Source: Coffea arabica (Eukaryota > Streptophyta > Magnoliopsida > Gentianales > Rubiaceae). Taken from it: a DNA stretch of 64,000 bases. The stretch is taken from positions 27,591,557 to 27,655,556 of the forward strand of contig NC_092320.1 in assembly GCF_036785885.1 (NCBI RefSeq), in the 5' to 3' direction. Below are positions 25,063 through 36,900 of this stretch, one piece after another. Made by a program: the position numbers and the translations under genes. The notes below the pieces were generated by a model, which was not told the DNA's origin, searched no databases, and was given only the letters and a program-made list of their open reading frames with translations. Positions within the stretch are counted from its first letter, which is position 1. Each line of letters begins with the position of its first letter.

Positions 25063-27300
25063 GTAAGTGTACTTTGAAGCTTCCTATTAATTAACACTAA
25101 AGATTTTGAAACTATCCTATGGCATGTCATCTAAGAGAAATTGATTTTGATATGATTCATAGCGTTCAAAAGATGTGAATTCCAATTTGGTCTGGCTTAT
25201 TGGAGTCTCAAGCTTCCCCTAACTTGGACTTTTATTTCTTTCCCTTTTTTCTATTGCTTCTTTATAGGGGATTTTTTCATAAAGATATTTTATTAAGTAA
25301 CCAAGTTAATACAGCATCAAAAATTTCATTGGCAAGGCACTTATCAAGTTATAAGTAAAAATGCAATTATTTATTAAATAACCAAGTTAATATTTTATTA
25401 TTCAATTTCATCAGTATTTCTTTCCAAACAAATAAATAATTGCACTTGCATGATTCCTCTTCATATGTTGCTGTCCTTTTTAACTTTGCATTACTGTTCG
25501 TGCATCCCATGCATGTTCTTCCGTTTGTATGTCCATCCTACGGTATTCATGCACTTAATTGTTTTTTCAAAATCTTAAAACTGACAGGTTTATTCTACTG
25601 ATTTCATAAACTTGCAATATGCAGAAAATTCATAAATGCAGGGAAAGTATCTTCAAATTCATAAAACAGAATAAAGGAAAAAACTGCAGGGAAAAAACTG
25701 CAGTTTAATATTGCAAGGTCTAAAGTGGAAAAAATTGCATGTGCGAGAATCATAAAAGAGTGGCTAAGGAAGAAATATGCATCTTGTGTAAATTATATCA
25801 AGGACTGCAGAGAACTTAGCTGAATAGTGAGATATGTTCCAATGCAGTGACTTCTATATTACCAGCACTTGCACTATGCCTTTAAATCTTGGTTCACAAC
25901 AATGAAAATTTAAAGCAATGATCAATTACATTATTGTTATCCTCTAGACCATTATATCGAGCTACTTACATAACATACTTTGCCAATCCATTAATCTCTT
26001 ATTGAGAGTTTAGCATTTAAAAACTGAGATCAGTTTTGCTTTACTCATCAGAAAGAGAAGTGGAAAGCAACTTTTTCCCACATTTGTGGTTTTAGAATTT
26101 GTTGTCCTGCCTGCATCAGATAATTTTATTTGATGCTGAAACTATATCAGTATTTCCTTTTGAATTTAATGTATCACATCTTGCAAAAAAAAAAATGCAC
26201 AGTATTAAGCCCAATAAAGACACCTATTGGTGACTATTTCAGCCGCATGTCTTCTGAATTTGTAGCCCAGCTCTTCATTGGCTATGAGCGGATTAGTGAG
26301 ATGGCACTCACTTGTGTGTCTAATTTGAATCTGCTGCTATTAAATGAAAGACATAAAACGAGCGAGTTTCAATTTAGAAGTATACAATATGGGCAGGAGC
26401 ATAGCTGGTTCCAGGTAGTTTCTAAGGTCATTTGAAGGTGGCAAGTTACACTACAGATTTGTTAGCCTGTTATTATACAAAATGGCTCAGTAATCTAGAA
26501 TTATATCGTTACAAAGAATGATTTGCTTGTTGAAGGTACTCACAAAAACATCTAGCTTCTTATTGAAGATTAGAACAACTCTGATATTAAGTTCCAGCTT
26601 GTTTTCTTTTCCCATTTTTGTAATGGGTTTAGTTTCTTAAGTTACCAAATTTAGAACATTCTAAAGTAATTTTTCATGTACTTTGCTTCATTCACTGAAA
26701 TCATGATATAGAACTTGACCTTTGACTTGATATTGTTTTTTATTCTTGCTAAGCTTGTCTGCTGCTGCTTGTTTTGTGAAGGCGCTGTTCAGAGTTTGAA
26801 GACTACTGGACCTTTAAGCTTTGAAAGTCCTGTTCTCTATTTTCTTGGAAGAGTTGCCTGCAAGAAGCATTTGACAAGGTATCTAGCTCTGTGAGAACAT
26901 TAGAACCTGCTTTTCAGGGGAGCTGGTCAGAGAATGTGTCCTAATTGAAAGACTGCAGTGGATAATTATACTGATCTTTCAGTGTCTGTTATTCCATTTA
27001 TTTCATGAAATATGGAACGAGTCACGTGTTGCATCACATTACGAAAATTGCTACTATACTAACATGAAAAACCTTTCCAAATAATCTTCAACCCAAACAG
27101 GCTCTTCGATTTTCAATCAAGGAAAAGCTTAAACTTTTTATCCTGTTTTAAGTTTCGATCCAGTGAACAGATAAAAACTAATATCAACCTTGTATTGTCC
27201 ATTTATACGATATACATTTCTGGCTTGGAATGGATACCATCCAGGTATACTCCACCTTTTTTGAGTTGTGTAAAAACCATTTTTGGGGTTAAATTTAACT
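25063..27300. other. Unassigned region with two weak exon-like stretches
   Basis: Plus-strand open stretches at about 26210-26430 and 26780-26880 are bounded by splice-like signals (the second ends acaag|gtatct) and look exon-like in base use. I recognise no protein family in either. The rest is T-rich and featureless. Confidence 0.4.
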
Positions 27301-27324
27301 TTCATTCTGAAACTTTGGTATAGG

Positions 27325-27520
27325 ATGAGGCTGAAACAGCAGCTATCAAAACTGCTAAATTTAGCCTCTCCAGCACCAGTTCTGTGACCCTTCCATTTTT
27401 GCATTGTGAGACTCCTCGCCAGTAGCATGCATTAGATAGGAATTCTTTACCCCACTGAAGAATGCTGATTGGGCCTGTTGAAAATTTCAAAGCCAAAAAC
27501 ACCTCACCATCGCTTGGCAA
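27325..27520 (-). pseudogene. N-terminal fragment of an LRR receptor-like kinase
   Basis: The minus strand reads PSDGEVFLALKFSTGPISIL, then WRGVSQCKNGRVTELVLERL and N. This is the LRRNT_2 cap of plant LRR receptor-like kinases (a D/E-ALLALK segment, then W-x-GV-x-C-xx-GRVTxLxLxxLxL). After this the frame loses LRR character and meets stops. No transmembrane segment or kinase domain follows. It is on the opposite strand from the three gene fragments to its left. Confidence 0.65.
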
Positions 27521-28348
27521 CAGTATTAATTCATGTTCAATACTCCAATAACTTTATCCTGTTGAATCAGCATCATATCAACCATCCCTACTTTTTTGGA
27601 GTATCACAATAACAATATTAACCTTACTAACAGGTCTAAAGTTCCCACACCTTGCGTGGGAAGCCACCCCTAGTATTAATAATGAGAAAATCCTGCCAAT
27701 GTTTCCTTCCTTCCAAGAGTCTGCATAATTTGGAAGTCATAGTGAGCAACATAGGACTCACTAGGCACAAAATATACTCCTGTTTACTGTGACTTATCTT
27801 TATCTGTATTCCTAATAACAATGTGTTACTGATATATTTGGATGCCCGAGCCACCAGAAACTAAATTTGGCCGTGCTTGGTGCAAGAACACTCTAAATAT
27901 ATTTTAAACAGCAAAACAAGTTGTAGCTTTGCAAATAATGAAAGGACCTCAGACAGGCTAATAATACATGAGAATTGATTTGTCAGTTCTGAATAAGATG
28001 CCCAATGGGGAGGAAAAATAATAAAAAAAGCCGTTACTCTGAGCAAGAAATGAAACATATCGGAACTAGCTTGTCAGTTGCCAATAAGATGACAAAAACC
28101 GAAAGGCATAGAAAACAAGAGAAAATAACAACAGGCCTAACGGTGAATATTCCAGAGAAATAAAGCATAAATTGAAGAGCAGTTGTAAAGAACTCAATGA
28201 TCTTTATAGCACAAATTTGAACACATCACTCAATTGTTAAGCACTACCTTTGTTACAAGGAAATCAGCTTTGTTCGACAAGTGAAGGAACATTATGGTGA
28301 AAAAGAATATCTGAAAAAGCTAAACAGAAACTCAACTAATGGAGCTTA
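27521..28348. other. Probable 3' flank of the RING gene
   Basis: No coding sequence is recognised. The part next to 28349 should hold the 3'UTR of the minus-strand RING gene. Confidence 0.45.
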
Positions 28349-29239
28349 TTATTCAAAAGGCCAATTAGAATACTCTGTATAGTGATAATCCTGATGATTG
28401 GGTACTGCCATGGGGCTCGTTTCAGCTGTCCCATTACGTCGACGCTGTGAGTGAGATGAGCCAAAAGGCCACAAGAAGGACCATGGCCTACGTCTTTCTG
28501 GATTCTCACTTCTGCCTTCCCTTCCACTAAACCTCCTACTGCTGCTTCGGTTTTGTCCTCTGGAGTTCTGATTTCTCTGCTCTGATGTTAGCTCTTGCCG
28601 ACAAACAGGGCATGAACTGCGTTGTTCTAGCCATGGGACAATGCAATCTGAGTGATACAAATGTTTGCAAGGTAACTTTCTAGCATGAGAGCCTAACTCA
28701 AATTTCTCTTTGCAAACGGGACAATGAGAATCAGAGCGAACATCCTTCTTGGAAATCTTGACGGTAGGAAGGGCATCTATGCAGGATCTTGAAGCTGGAG
28801 GAGGCACACGTTGATCACTACTGCTTGTAAGGTGCTCAAAGAACTCTTCCACTCCGGGGCCAACGAAATAATCACCACCATTTTCTCGCCTGAACCCCAA
28901 AGCATCATTAAGGAACTCTACAAGTCCACCATTGCCTGGCAACCTAATGGGCATGTCGCCACTAAAAATCAGCAATGGATTCCAAATACTACCATGGTCA
29001 GTTCCCCAATCTGTTCGCCCTCTATTATTGCCTCTAACTGATGTTTGCTGCCTCAAAAAATTTGATACAGCTTCCATAAATCTTGGCCTGTGATTTTGAT
29101 CTTCCAAGTTCATAGTCAGAATCTCATCAAGCTCTTGAATAAAGCCTCCAAAACAATTCGAGCAAACTGCATTTTGTCTTCGAATTTCAACAGGCTGCCT
29201 ACAAGTATAACACCAGTGGGTGTTTCTGTCACTTGACAT
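28349..29239 (-). CDS. RING-H2 E3 ubiquitin ligase with N-terminal zinc ribbon (RING1/RDUF-like)
   Basis: The single open exon encodes 296 residues. Residues 8-31 form a zinc ribbon (HWCYTCRQPVEI, then AVCSNCFGGF, with Cys10, 13, 26 and 29), the N-terminal domain of plant RING1/RDUF-type ligases. Residues 173-213 form a C3H2C3 RING-H2 finger (Cys173, 176, 191, His193, His196, Cys199, 210, 213) that recruits the E2 enzyme. The tail (about 220-275) is rich in Arg, Ser and Gln and probably disordered. I chose ATG at 29239 (MSSDRNTHWCYTC), the usual family start; the longer frame to 29272 begins with GTG. Family members act as cytosolic ligases in stress and defence responses, which is knowledge of the family, not shown here. 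The CDS looks intact. Confidence 0.93.
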   Translation of the reverse strand: MSSDRNTHWCYTCRQPVEIRRQNAVCSNCFGGFIQELDEILTMNLEDQNHRPRFMEAVSNFLRQQTSVRGNNRGRTDWGTDHGSIWNPLLIFSGDMPIRLPGNGGLVEFLNDALGFRRENGGDYFVGPGVEEFFEHLTSSSDQRVPPPASRSCIDALPTVKISKKDVRSDSHCPVCKEKFELGSHARKLPCKHLYHSDCIVPWLEQRSSCPVCRQELTSEQRNQNSRGQNRSSSRRFSGREGRSENPERRRPWSFLWPFGSSHSQRRRNGTAETSPMAVPNHQDYHYTEYSNWPFE

Positions 29240-30035
29240 CTCTCCGTCTCCCAAGCTCCTAACTCCACCCACTTATGCTACTAAAATTCCCCTTCTCTGA
29301 CTAATAAGCCAACATAATCCCTATTCAAAATACAAAAGCATCTATTAGAACTCTTATTGTAATCATTACAAAAGTTGTTTTTTTTTTGGGCATTCAATCA
29401 ATAAAAAGTTAGTAAGATCCATTGTAGCCAGAGTGCCACAAGTATAGTTTTTCACATTTTGCGGTCAAATAATCCAATCAAAGCTAAATGCAAAAATCTC
29501 AATGCCCAGAAAAGAATGGTCAACTAAGCGAAGGATAATCCAACTTCAAGTAAATCATATCAAAGAAACAAGAACCCAGATTTATAAATTTACTCACTAA
29601 TGCTGCCTTGATTTCATACTATCAGATCTTACTTCCAATATAACCCATAGAGAGAAGATAAAAGAATCCAAAGCTACTGACTACTTTGTGAAGAAACAGA
29701 CTACACAAGCAAGCTTCCAAAACACAACCAAGAAAACAGATTCAGTAAGAAAGACTAAAAATAAGGATGAATAAAAAAAGAAACAACTTTTTTCATCGAC
29801 AATGATCAGAATTTCAATAAGTGGAGCCATAAAAACCAAATCAACCAAATAATCAGCATCCCATTTCACCAATTGAAGGAAATGCACTAATCAACAAGTC
29901 AAATTCATCAGAATAAGCACATCAAGAAAGGAGAAAAAGATAAAAGAACAAAAAAGATAAAAAAAAAAAAAAAAAGGATGGCACCGCATTAAAAAAGCTA
30001 AATGCTAGAGGAAGGTGCTGGAGAAGCGTCATACC

Positions 30036-30210
30036 TCTGATCCAATGGCTCAAATGGCACGAAAACAAAAAACCCACAAACAAAATTCTTGTAATTGTAG
30101 AGGAAGAGTGAGTGAGTGAGTGAGTGTGTGTGGTGTGTGAGAGAGAAAGAGAGAAAGTGAGTGAGGTGTCAGACTAAGGAGTAAGGAGGAGTGCGAGTGC
30201 AACAGTGTCA
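30036..30210 (-). promoter_or_regulatory. Probable 5'UTR exon of the RING gene, with CT-rich tract
   Basis: On the minus strand a donor-like GAG|GTATGA lies at about 30035, about 0.8 kb upstream of the start codon, with acceptor candidates (gcttattag) near 29300. A leader intron would fit. The stretch 30107-30165 is a GA/GT-rich tract, that is a TC-rich run on the gene strand, common in plant core promoters and leaders. The transcription start is not determined. Confidence 0.45.
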
Positions 30211-30364
30211 TACTGTGGCGTTGGTTAAAATAAGAGAGCGGTGAGAGGTGCAATATAACAACATTGCATGCTGTCCGTTGTCTGTCAGCTTGCTCTAGCA
30301 TCGTATGGGAAATGGAATCAAGGGAGGCCGGGTAGGATTGGGCAGCACGTGACTCATTATTCAT

Positions 30365-31659
30365 GTCATGGGCTACTCTTTTTGAGTCCTTATCAATTCT
30401 TCAATCCATCTATCTTTATCCTTCCCTGTCCAAATTAATTAGCACATAATTTCCCTCATGGCCAAGGAGAAAAATTAGGGTTTTTTTTGTTAGTTATTTC
30501 TTACTATTTCTTTTTGGTGTGAATTACATTAGTGTCTCTCTCTGTGTTAGGTTAGAGCTTATCAGAACTACTAAAAAAATTCACAATTGAAAGGTCAAAG
30601 GGGCATTCTATGAAATACCTATATGTCAAATCCAAAAAAATTATACAATTTTTTTGAGCTCCAATGATAACACTAATAACACAAAAAAGATTATGATAAC
30701 ACTAATAATACAAAAACATATGTGGAAGATAAGAAAACAAATTACTCAAATAATATAACACAGTAACTAGAATAACGAAGAATATTTTCTGAACTATCAA
30801 AATCCTAACAAAATACTCGAACAGATACTCTGTTTGTAACTTAACAAATTTGAATTATAAAAAACTATCACACAAATAATTATCCAATAAAATATCAATT
30901 ATTAAATAGAAAAATTACTAAAATTTGACTCTAATAAAATTACTAAATAATTAAATAAGAAACTTCTAGAAACTTGGTTTATTTTACCAATAGTTTCCAA
31001 AGAAATAACCTTGGACTATAACTTCCACATACACTTCAATTTCGGAATTTGTCATGGGAACAGAAGAGAAAGGAAAAAAAAAAAAGAAAACGGAAAAGTA
31101 ATGAAGAAATGAACAAATAAAATTATCTAAAATGCTGACGGTGCTTTTTCTTCCTGCCTCCCCCCTCCCCTCCCCACACAGCCCCAGGCCCCCCACCCCC
31201 CCCTTCACCTCATTTTCAGTAGTTTTGTCACAATGCACCTCGAATTAGGAGCCTTGTTGTTACCGGTAGTGATAGCTAGCATAACATATGTTATAGATGC
31301 TAGTATAACATATATACACACTAATATAGTAGATGTGGACACTATAAAAAAAAAAACAAAACAAATTTTCTCTCTCCTTAAAATTTGTGCGCGAAAACTT
31401 GTTATGTTTTTAGACGTTATTATGTTAGGCTTTGCTTGTAGTGCATTTTTCTAGATTTTTTTATAGAAAAATTACTATAGCGATTTAATATTTTTGAAGT
31501 AAAAAGATGATTGAAAAATGTGTTCACAGAAAACATAAGAATTTTTTTTTGAAACATTGCTTTCCAAACAAAGCCTTAGTATTTACATTTATTATTTTAG
31601 TACCTACATCTATTATGCCACTATCTACACTGTACTGTAGAGGCTCTTGGTCACAATGC
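30365..31659. other. Intergenic stretch upstream of the RING gene
   Basis: It holds a short direct duplication around tgataacactaata (30664-30715), an A run near 31075 and a strikingly C-rich 60-base patch at 31146-31206. No gene is recognised. Confidence 0.5.
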
Positions 31660-32963
31660 GGTTAATCACAAAAACTTCCCCTAAGGTACAGTTATTTTAG
31701 CATTTTATTCCCTAACATTATTTTTTTTCTCACTTTATCTCTTAAATTGCTAGTCAACTTTAACTATGTGTAGTGATAATGTCAAAAACTTATTTATACC
31801 CCTAAGAGTTAACTACAATATATCCCCTTAATATATAGCTTCTTGTGCACTTTATCCCCTAATATCATTTTTTCTCAATTTGTTTGTTTATTCCTAAAAA
31901 TACACTAATATTTGGTAACATCCAAGAGAAATAATATCTAAAAAATTAATATTCCTTACATAATAATGAAAAATAATATTTTATAGATATGATCCTAGTT
32001 AAATTTCATTCCATAATTCACTTTTTTTGGATTGATAAGAATACCTTACTAATTTGACATAATAATGGAAAAAAATTGTTATTAAAATATTAAAATATGA
32101 AATATATTTAAATGTCTAAAATGGCTGAGAAATTGTCAATTTTTTTTCACAAATGTACATGTGGTTAAATTTTTCTTTCAATAGCTAGATATTTCTTTAT
32201 ATAAGAGTATATATTCTTTTGTTGGTAACACTGAAAAAAAAAAAAAAGAGACACATGGTTAATTTGGATTTCAAAGTTTATAGGCTTGTTTTTTTTTAAT
32301 ATACCATATTTAGAAGCTACTAAAATTTATTTGGATTGCTAAATTATTCTTAAAAAAAATTTCTTACATCATAACACATTTATAATTTTTTTATTTTTTC
32401 AAGTACCTTTTATCTCACAAAAATCAACTTGTAAAAAGTGCTATTATTCTAAAAAAAAATTCAAATAATAGTCAATCCAAGCAAACCCAACCTACAGACC
32501 TTGAATAATTTTTTTATAGTTTAATTTTGCACTAATAATTTTTTACCCTTATGACATGAAATGAGCGAGATATTTTTCTTCTATCTAAAAAAAACTATAA
32601 TTATAGGAACAAAATCTAACAAGATCTATATCCATGAATATATATAATAATTTTCATTATTAGGTTAGTGATTTTTATTTTTTAAAATATTATTTTCTTG
32701 AATAGTACAAAAAAAATTGGAGTTGACTAATGGTTTTAGAGACAAACAAACAAATAAAAAAATGATATTGAAGGGTAAAATGCAAAATGTGGCATACCTT
32801 AAGAGGATTTATTATAATTATCCCTTAGAGAAATCAATGTCTTTTTGACATTTTTGTTACCCAACATTAGAGTTGACTAACAGTTTAAGGGGTGAACTGA
32901 GAAAAAATAACATTAAGGGGTAAAAATGCAAAAACTGATTAAAGGGAATTTTTATAATTAACC
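31660..32963. mobile_element. Non-autonomous foldback/MULE-like element with ~250-bp inverted ends
   Basis: The left end (31660-31915) and the reverse complement of the right end (about 32718-32963) align over their length: ggttaatcacaaaaactt versus ggttaattataaaaattc, then ttctcactttatctctta versus ttctcagttcacccctta, then gctagtcaacttt versus gttagtcaactct, and atcattttttctcaattt versus atcatttttttatttgtt. The interior is AT-rich with no open frame. Long inverted ends suit Mutator-like or foldback elements. A target duplication is not clear, so the exact ends may be off by a few bases. Confidence 0.75.
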
Positions 32964-33360
32964 CTTGCGGGTATTTTGTTTCGTAATATCAAGAAGGCTT
33001 CCAATGCTTCAGAGATATAACAAAGGGGAAAGAAGATTGCTTCGATAAATTTTTTATTTGTGTCTTAGATCTGTAGTAAGAGCTTGCAAGTTACAACTCC
33101 ACTACTTATATGACTGGGAAAAAGAAAAAAGACAAAGCCTTAAAAAGCTATAGTTATTAGGGTGAAAAACTTTTAGTTATCTGCCTAGAATCATGCATGT
33201 TGGGGACGTAAAGGATTTCCTGTGAATGTGTTTTTAGATTTTCTGTGAATGTGTTTGGAATTGAGATTTAGGGATTGAAAATAAATTATGAAGGATGCAC
33301 TAAAACTATTATTTTTATCTAATGTGCAAAATATATGAACTTCTATTACTTACCTAGATT
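32964..33360. other. Short intergenic spacer between mobile elements
   Basis: No gene or clear repeat is seen, apart from a local duplication of the string ttctgtgaatgtgttt-like sequence near 33220-33255. Confidence 0.5.
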
Positions 33361-33964
33361 GAATGTGTGACGACCCCACCTTTTCCTAGGGCATACCCTA
33401 GAGGTTAGGGGCCCGCCTGTCCAATTCTCGTCATGATTCACTACAAGCCCTAAATTTAATCATACTAAAATCCTCCAATATAACATTTACAAGTTACAAA
33501 TTTCTTAAATATTGAAACTAAAGTACAAACCAAAAGAAAAGAACTTAAACGGCTAGTACCATAATACCGTGTCGGCCAAATACAAACTCAAGATATCCTA
33601 TTACAAACTATTATTATTTTTGTCTCTCTCATCCCCGTACCTTGTTAAGGAAAACAAATAATGGGATGAGTTAAAAGCCCAGTGAGATTCCAAAAAAACA
33701 TGCAGTCAAATTGGCAAGATATCAATCACATATATCAAAATCTTGAAACGAGAACAGTAAATAGTTATAAACGAAATCATTAACAGTTCACATTTTTAAA
33801 TAAGCAATTTAACACCAATAAGAAAAGAATACGGTACTGATACGGTGGCTCCCGGCAAGTTCTAGGCAGAGCACCCAAGATTTAAACGTTGATATAACTG
33901 ATACAGTGGCTCCTGCCAGATTTCAGGCGTAGCACTTAGTCCCGTTCAATATTTCACTTGCACC

Positions 33965-36900
33965 TGTGAGAACCTTGAATTTTGCAGAAATACCAATGCT
34001 TACTTCGACTTCACTTTTATTTAGCCTTCGTATTCTTTAAATCTTTTCTAGTATTACTTTCACTCGCTTTTAGATACTAGTGCATAATCCCTTCGTAATT
34101 CTTGTTCTAATCTACCACGTTAGTTCATTTGTTGTAAACAAGTATATAAAAATAATTTTTGTGTGCAAACTAACATAACGGTGCTAACTATTAAAGCACT
34201 TAGCTTTGCTACACTAAATTAATAATTCTTGAGTTATATTATGTTTTCTTGTTTTCAAATAAGTAGTTAAACACACGTTATAAATGAAGAATGATATAAT
34301 TTCCCTAGACTATGAATTTCTTAGTTTTACTATACTAAATTAATATCTTAGAGTTAAGAATTAATTCTTCGTACTAACATATTAAAATTAGGATCTTAAT
34401 TTCCTTGACTCAAACAATTTAAAGGACAATCAATCGATAACCTTAATTTCCTTAAAATAAATTCCAATTAGTACTAACGTTAAATGTTAGATTTTTATAA
34501 CAAGGTCAAACTTGATTTTAATAAGTTAATAAAGTACAAATGTTAGGAACCTTAATATTAATTCGTAACCGATTATATTCGATAAAACGGTTTCGGTATA
34601 TTAGTGTAGAATTAGGCCTTCAAATTTCAATTGGTGATAAGTATTGGATTTAAGATAGAATTGAGGATTGAGAAGAGGTTAGGGGGCAAAGTGAATGGAC
34701 CAAAATGCCCTCCACAATTTCACAAAACCTCCACTATACCACAACCTCACAATGCTCGGCCAAACATTCCCTTGTTCAGCCTTCCATTGCCGCCCACTTA
34801 ACCAATCAGAAACTCTCCAATTCCATACGTAAAACCATCTCCACACTCCACCAATTCTGGCCTCAAACATCTTCTAAAACCGGCACCATACACATCCCTC
34901 TTTCTTTCACATATCAAGATACAATTCCAAGTCCTCTGCCCAAACAAGACTTCGGACAGCAGCCTAGCACCGCCCATACCACCAATCCAAATCCATCACC
35001 AACTCCACAAGTAAACCAACTCTTACACTCAATCAGCTCCAAAACCACGGCACTCTTTCATCCACTTCCACTTCACATTCCAAACCACAACTGCAACTCT
35101 TCTGCTTAGTTATTATCGACAAAGAGGAGCTGAAGGAGGAAGCCGCGAGTTGCATTTCCCTTTTGTCTTGTCCGTAAGCTGAGGGAGAAACCAGAGAACC
35201 ATCACCACCTTCGATAACTTCAGACCAACATCACAACTGCAATCTTAACCACTCTGCACCTCGCCAACTCCAGCCGCAACTCACTGAACCAGGACCACTA
35301 CCCTGTCGCGTGCTTGTGAGCCGAGAGGAGGAAAACATTTTCCAGATTTTCGTGTGAAAGCTTGACTAGTTGTGAGGTAAATTCTGGATCATTTTAGGAT
35401 TAATCTGAGGTAGTTGGAGTTATCTAGTAATATGTATGTGATGATAGAGCATTCGGAAGTTGAATGGAATCATTAGAAAATTCTGTTTTGAATGATGAGA
35501 TACCATCCGAAAGCTGAGATGATAACGCACTCCAATTCTGATTTCCTGTGATGATTTGAGCACTTAAGTGGATTTAGTCAAATGAAAATGTGATGATTTC
35601 TATTTTGCATGCTGATTGTACCTTCGGATGGCATAGTGAAGGCCTACAAAAAAAATTGGTTAGCTATAAAGCTCCTGCCGTGGAGCTTGATGCACTTGTT
35701 TTATTTTGGCTGCTGAATGGGTCTGAATTTGGACTATCTGAGCATGAATGATGTTTATCTAACTGGATTTTGGATGATTATCCGGATTAGAGTCTTGCAT
35801 GTGTTAAATTTCGCAATCAAATGGTGAAAACAAAGCTGTGGAAAATTCTGTCTTGGCTGGAAAATTTGGCCGTGAGCTTGCTTGGGGTAGTGCAGCTTAA
35901 ATTGGTTTTGATTTTTGTAATTTGGGCTTATAATCATAATTATATAGCTAATAATGAGTACTTAGGCCCTGCATGTAGCTAATTAGTTGTTAAAACAGAG
36001 GAATAAAAATTCAAAAGTGCAATCTGCCTTAAGGCAAGATCATCCGGACCAAATAGGAAAAAAATTTCTGGAAATTTTGATGGTTATGGATATTATTTGA
36101 ACTTGATTTCTGAGCTGGAAATATTCATATGCTAGCTTGATACGTGCATAAGGAATGTAAGAGTTTATAAGCATGTCCAAACCAGAAAATGAAATGAAAA
36201 TAGAAAGCTCTTCACGCATGATTCAACCGTGACTATTAGGGAAATTTTCTTGTGGTTGCCAAATGTTGAGTTGAAATCTCAACTTTGATTTTGGAATTTT
36301 TCTGGGATTTATAATGGTTGAAATTGTTTGGAAATCTTGAGAGAAGCCGTGAGGTTTAAACCTGGAAATTTTGGGGTTTGTAACCATGGTTTAAATTCAA
36401 CTCTTAAACTGGAAATGTTCATTATCTTGCTATGTGTTTAAATACTGAATTTGAGTAACTAACACCATGATTAAACCAAGGGAAAATTCGAACTAAAGTA
36501 GATTGGTTGCTGGAAATTTTGGGTGATAGCCAAAGGGATATGAACCAGAATTTCAATATCGTTGGAAAAATTCAATTTGTTTCTGGAAATTTATTTTATT
36601 TCCTTGGATTATGGTGGCTCAGAATTTCATAAGAGATACAAATTTTAAGATATACAATTTGTTCAGCAATGAACCAATTAGTACATGTAAAGCTGAAACC
36701 AAAAAACGCTAGTATACAATTGCTGGAATTTTCGTTGAGACAGCCGAGAATTGAGTTGAAAATTTGCTTGGTTCTTGGAAATTTTTCTTGAAAAATGATG
36801 CTTGGAATATGTTGTTTTGGAGCCCTATAAGAAATGTACGATGGTTTGAATAAAAACTTTTGGTGTGAAAAGAAAAGAAAAAGGAGTTTTTCATAAGTGA

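Noticed and set aside
28811..29041. Plus-strand open frame over the RING gene
   Set aside because: It is antisense to the well-supported RING-H2 coding sequence.
30050..30364. Minus-strand open frame of 104 codons upstream of the RING gene
   Set aside because: The C-terminal half is a translated CT-rich low-complexity tract. Position and composition fit promoter and 5'UTR.
34705..35109. Open frame of 134 codons inside the nested LTR
   Set aside because: Composition is low-complexity (Ser/Thr/Pro/His rich) with no domain. It lies in non-coding LTR sequence and is not shared by the sister LTRs.
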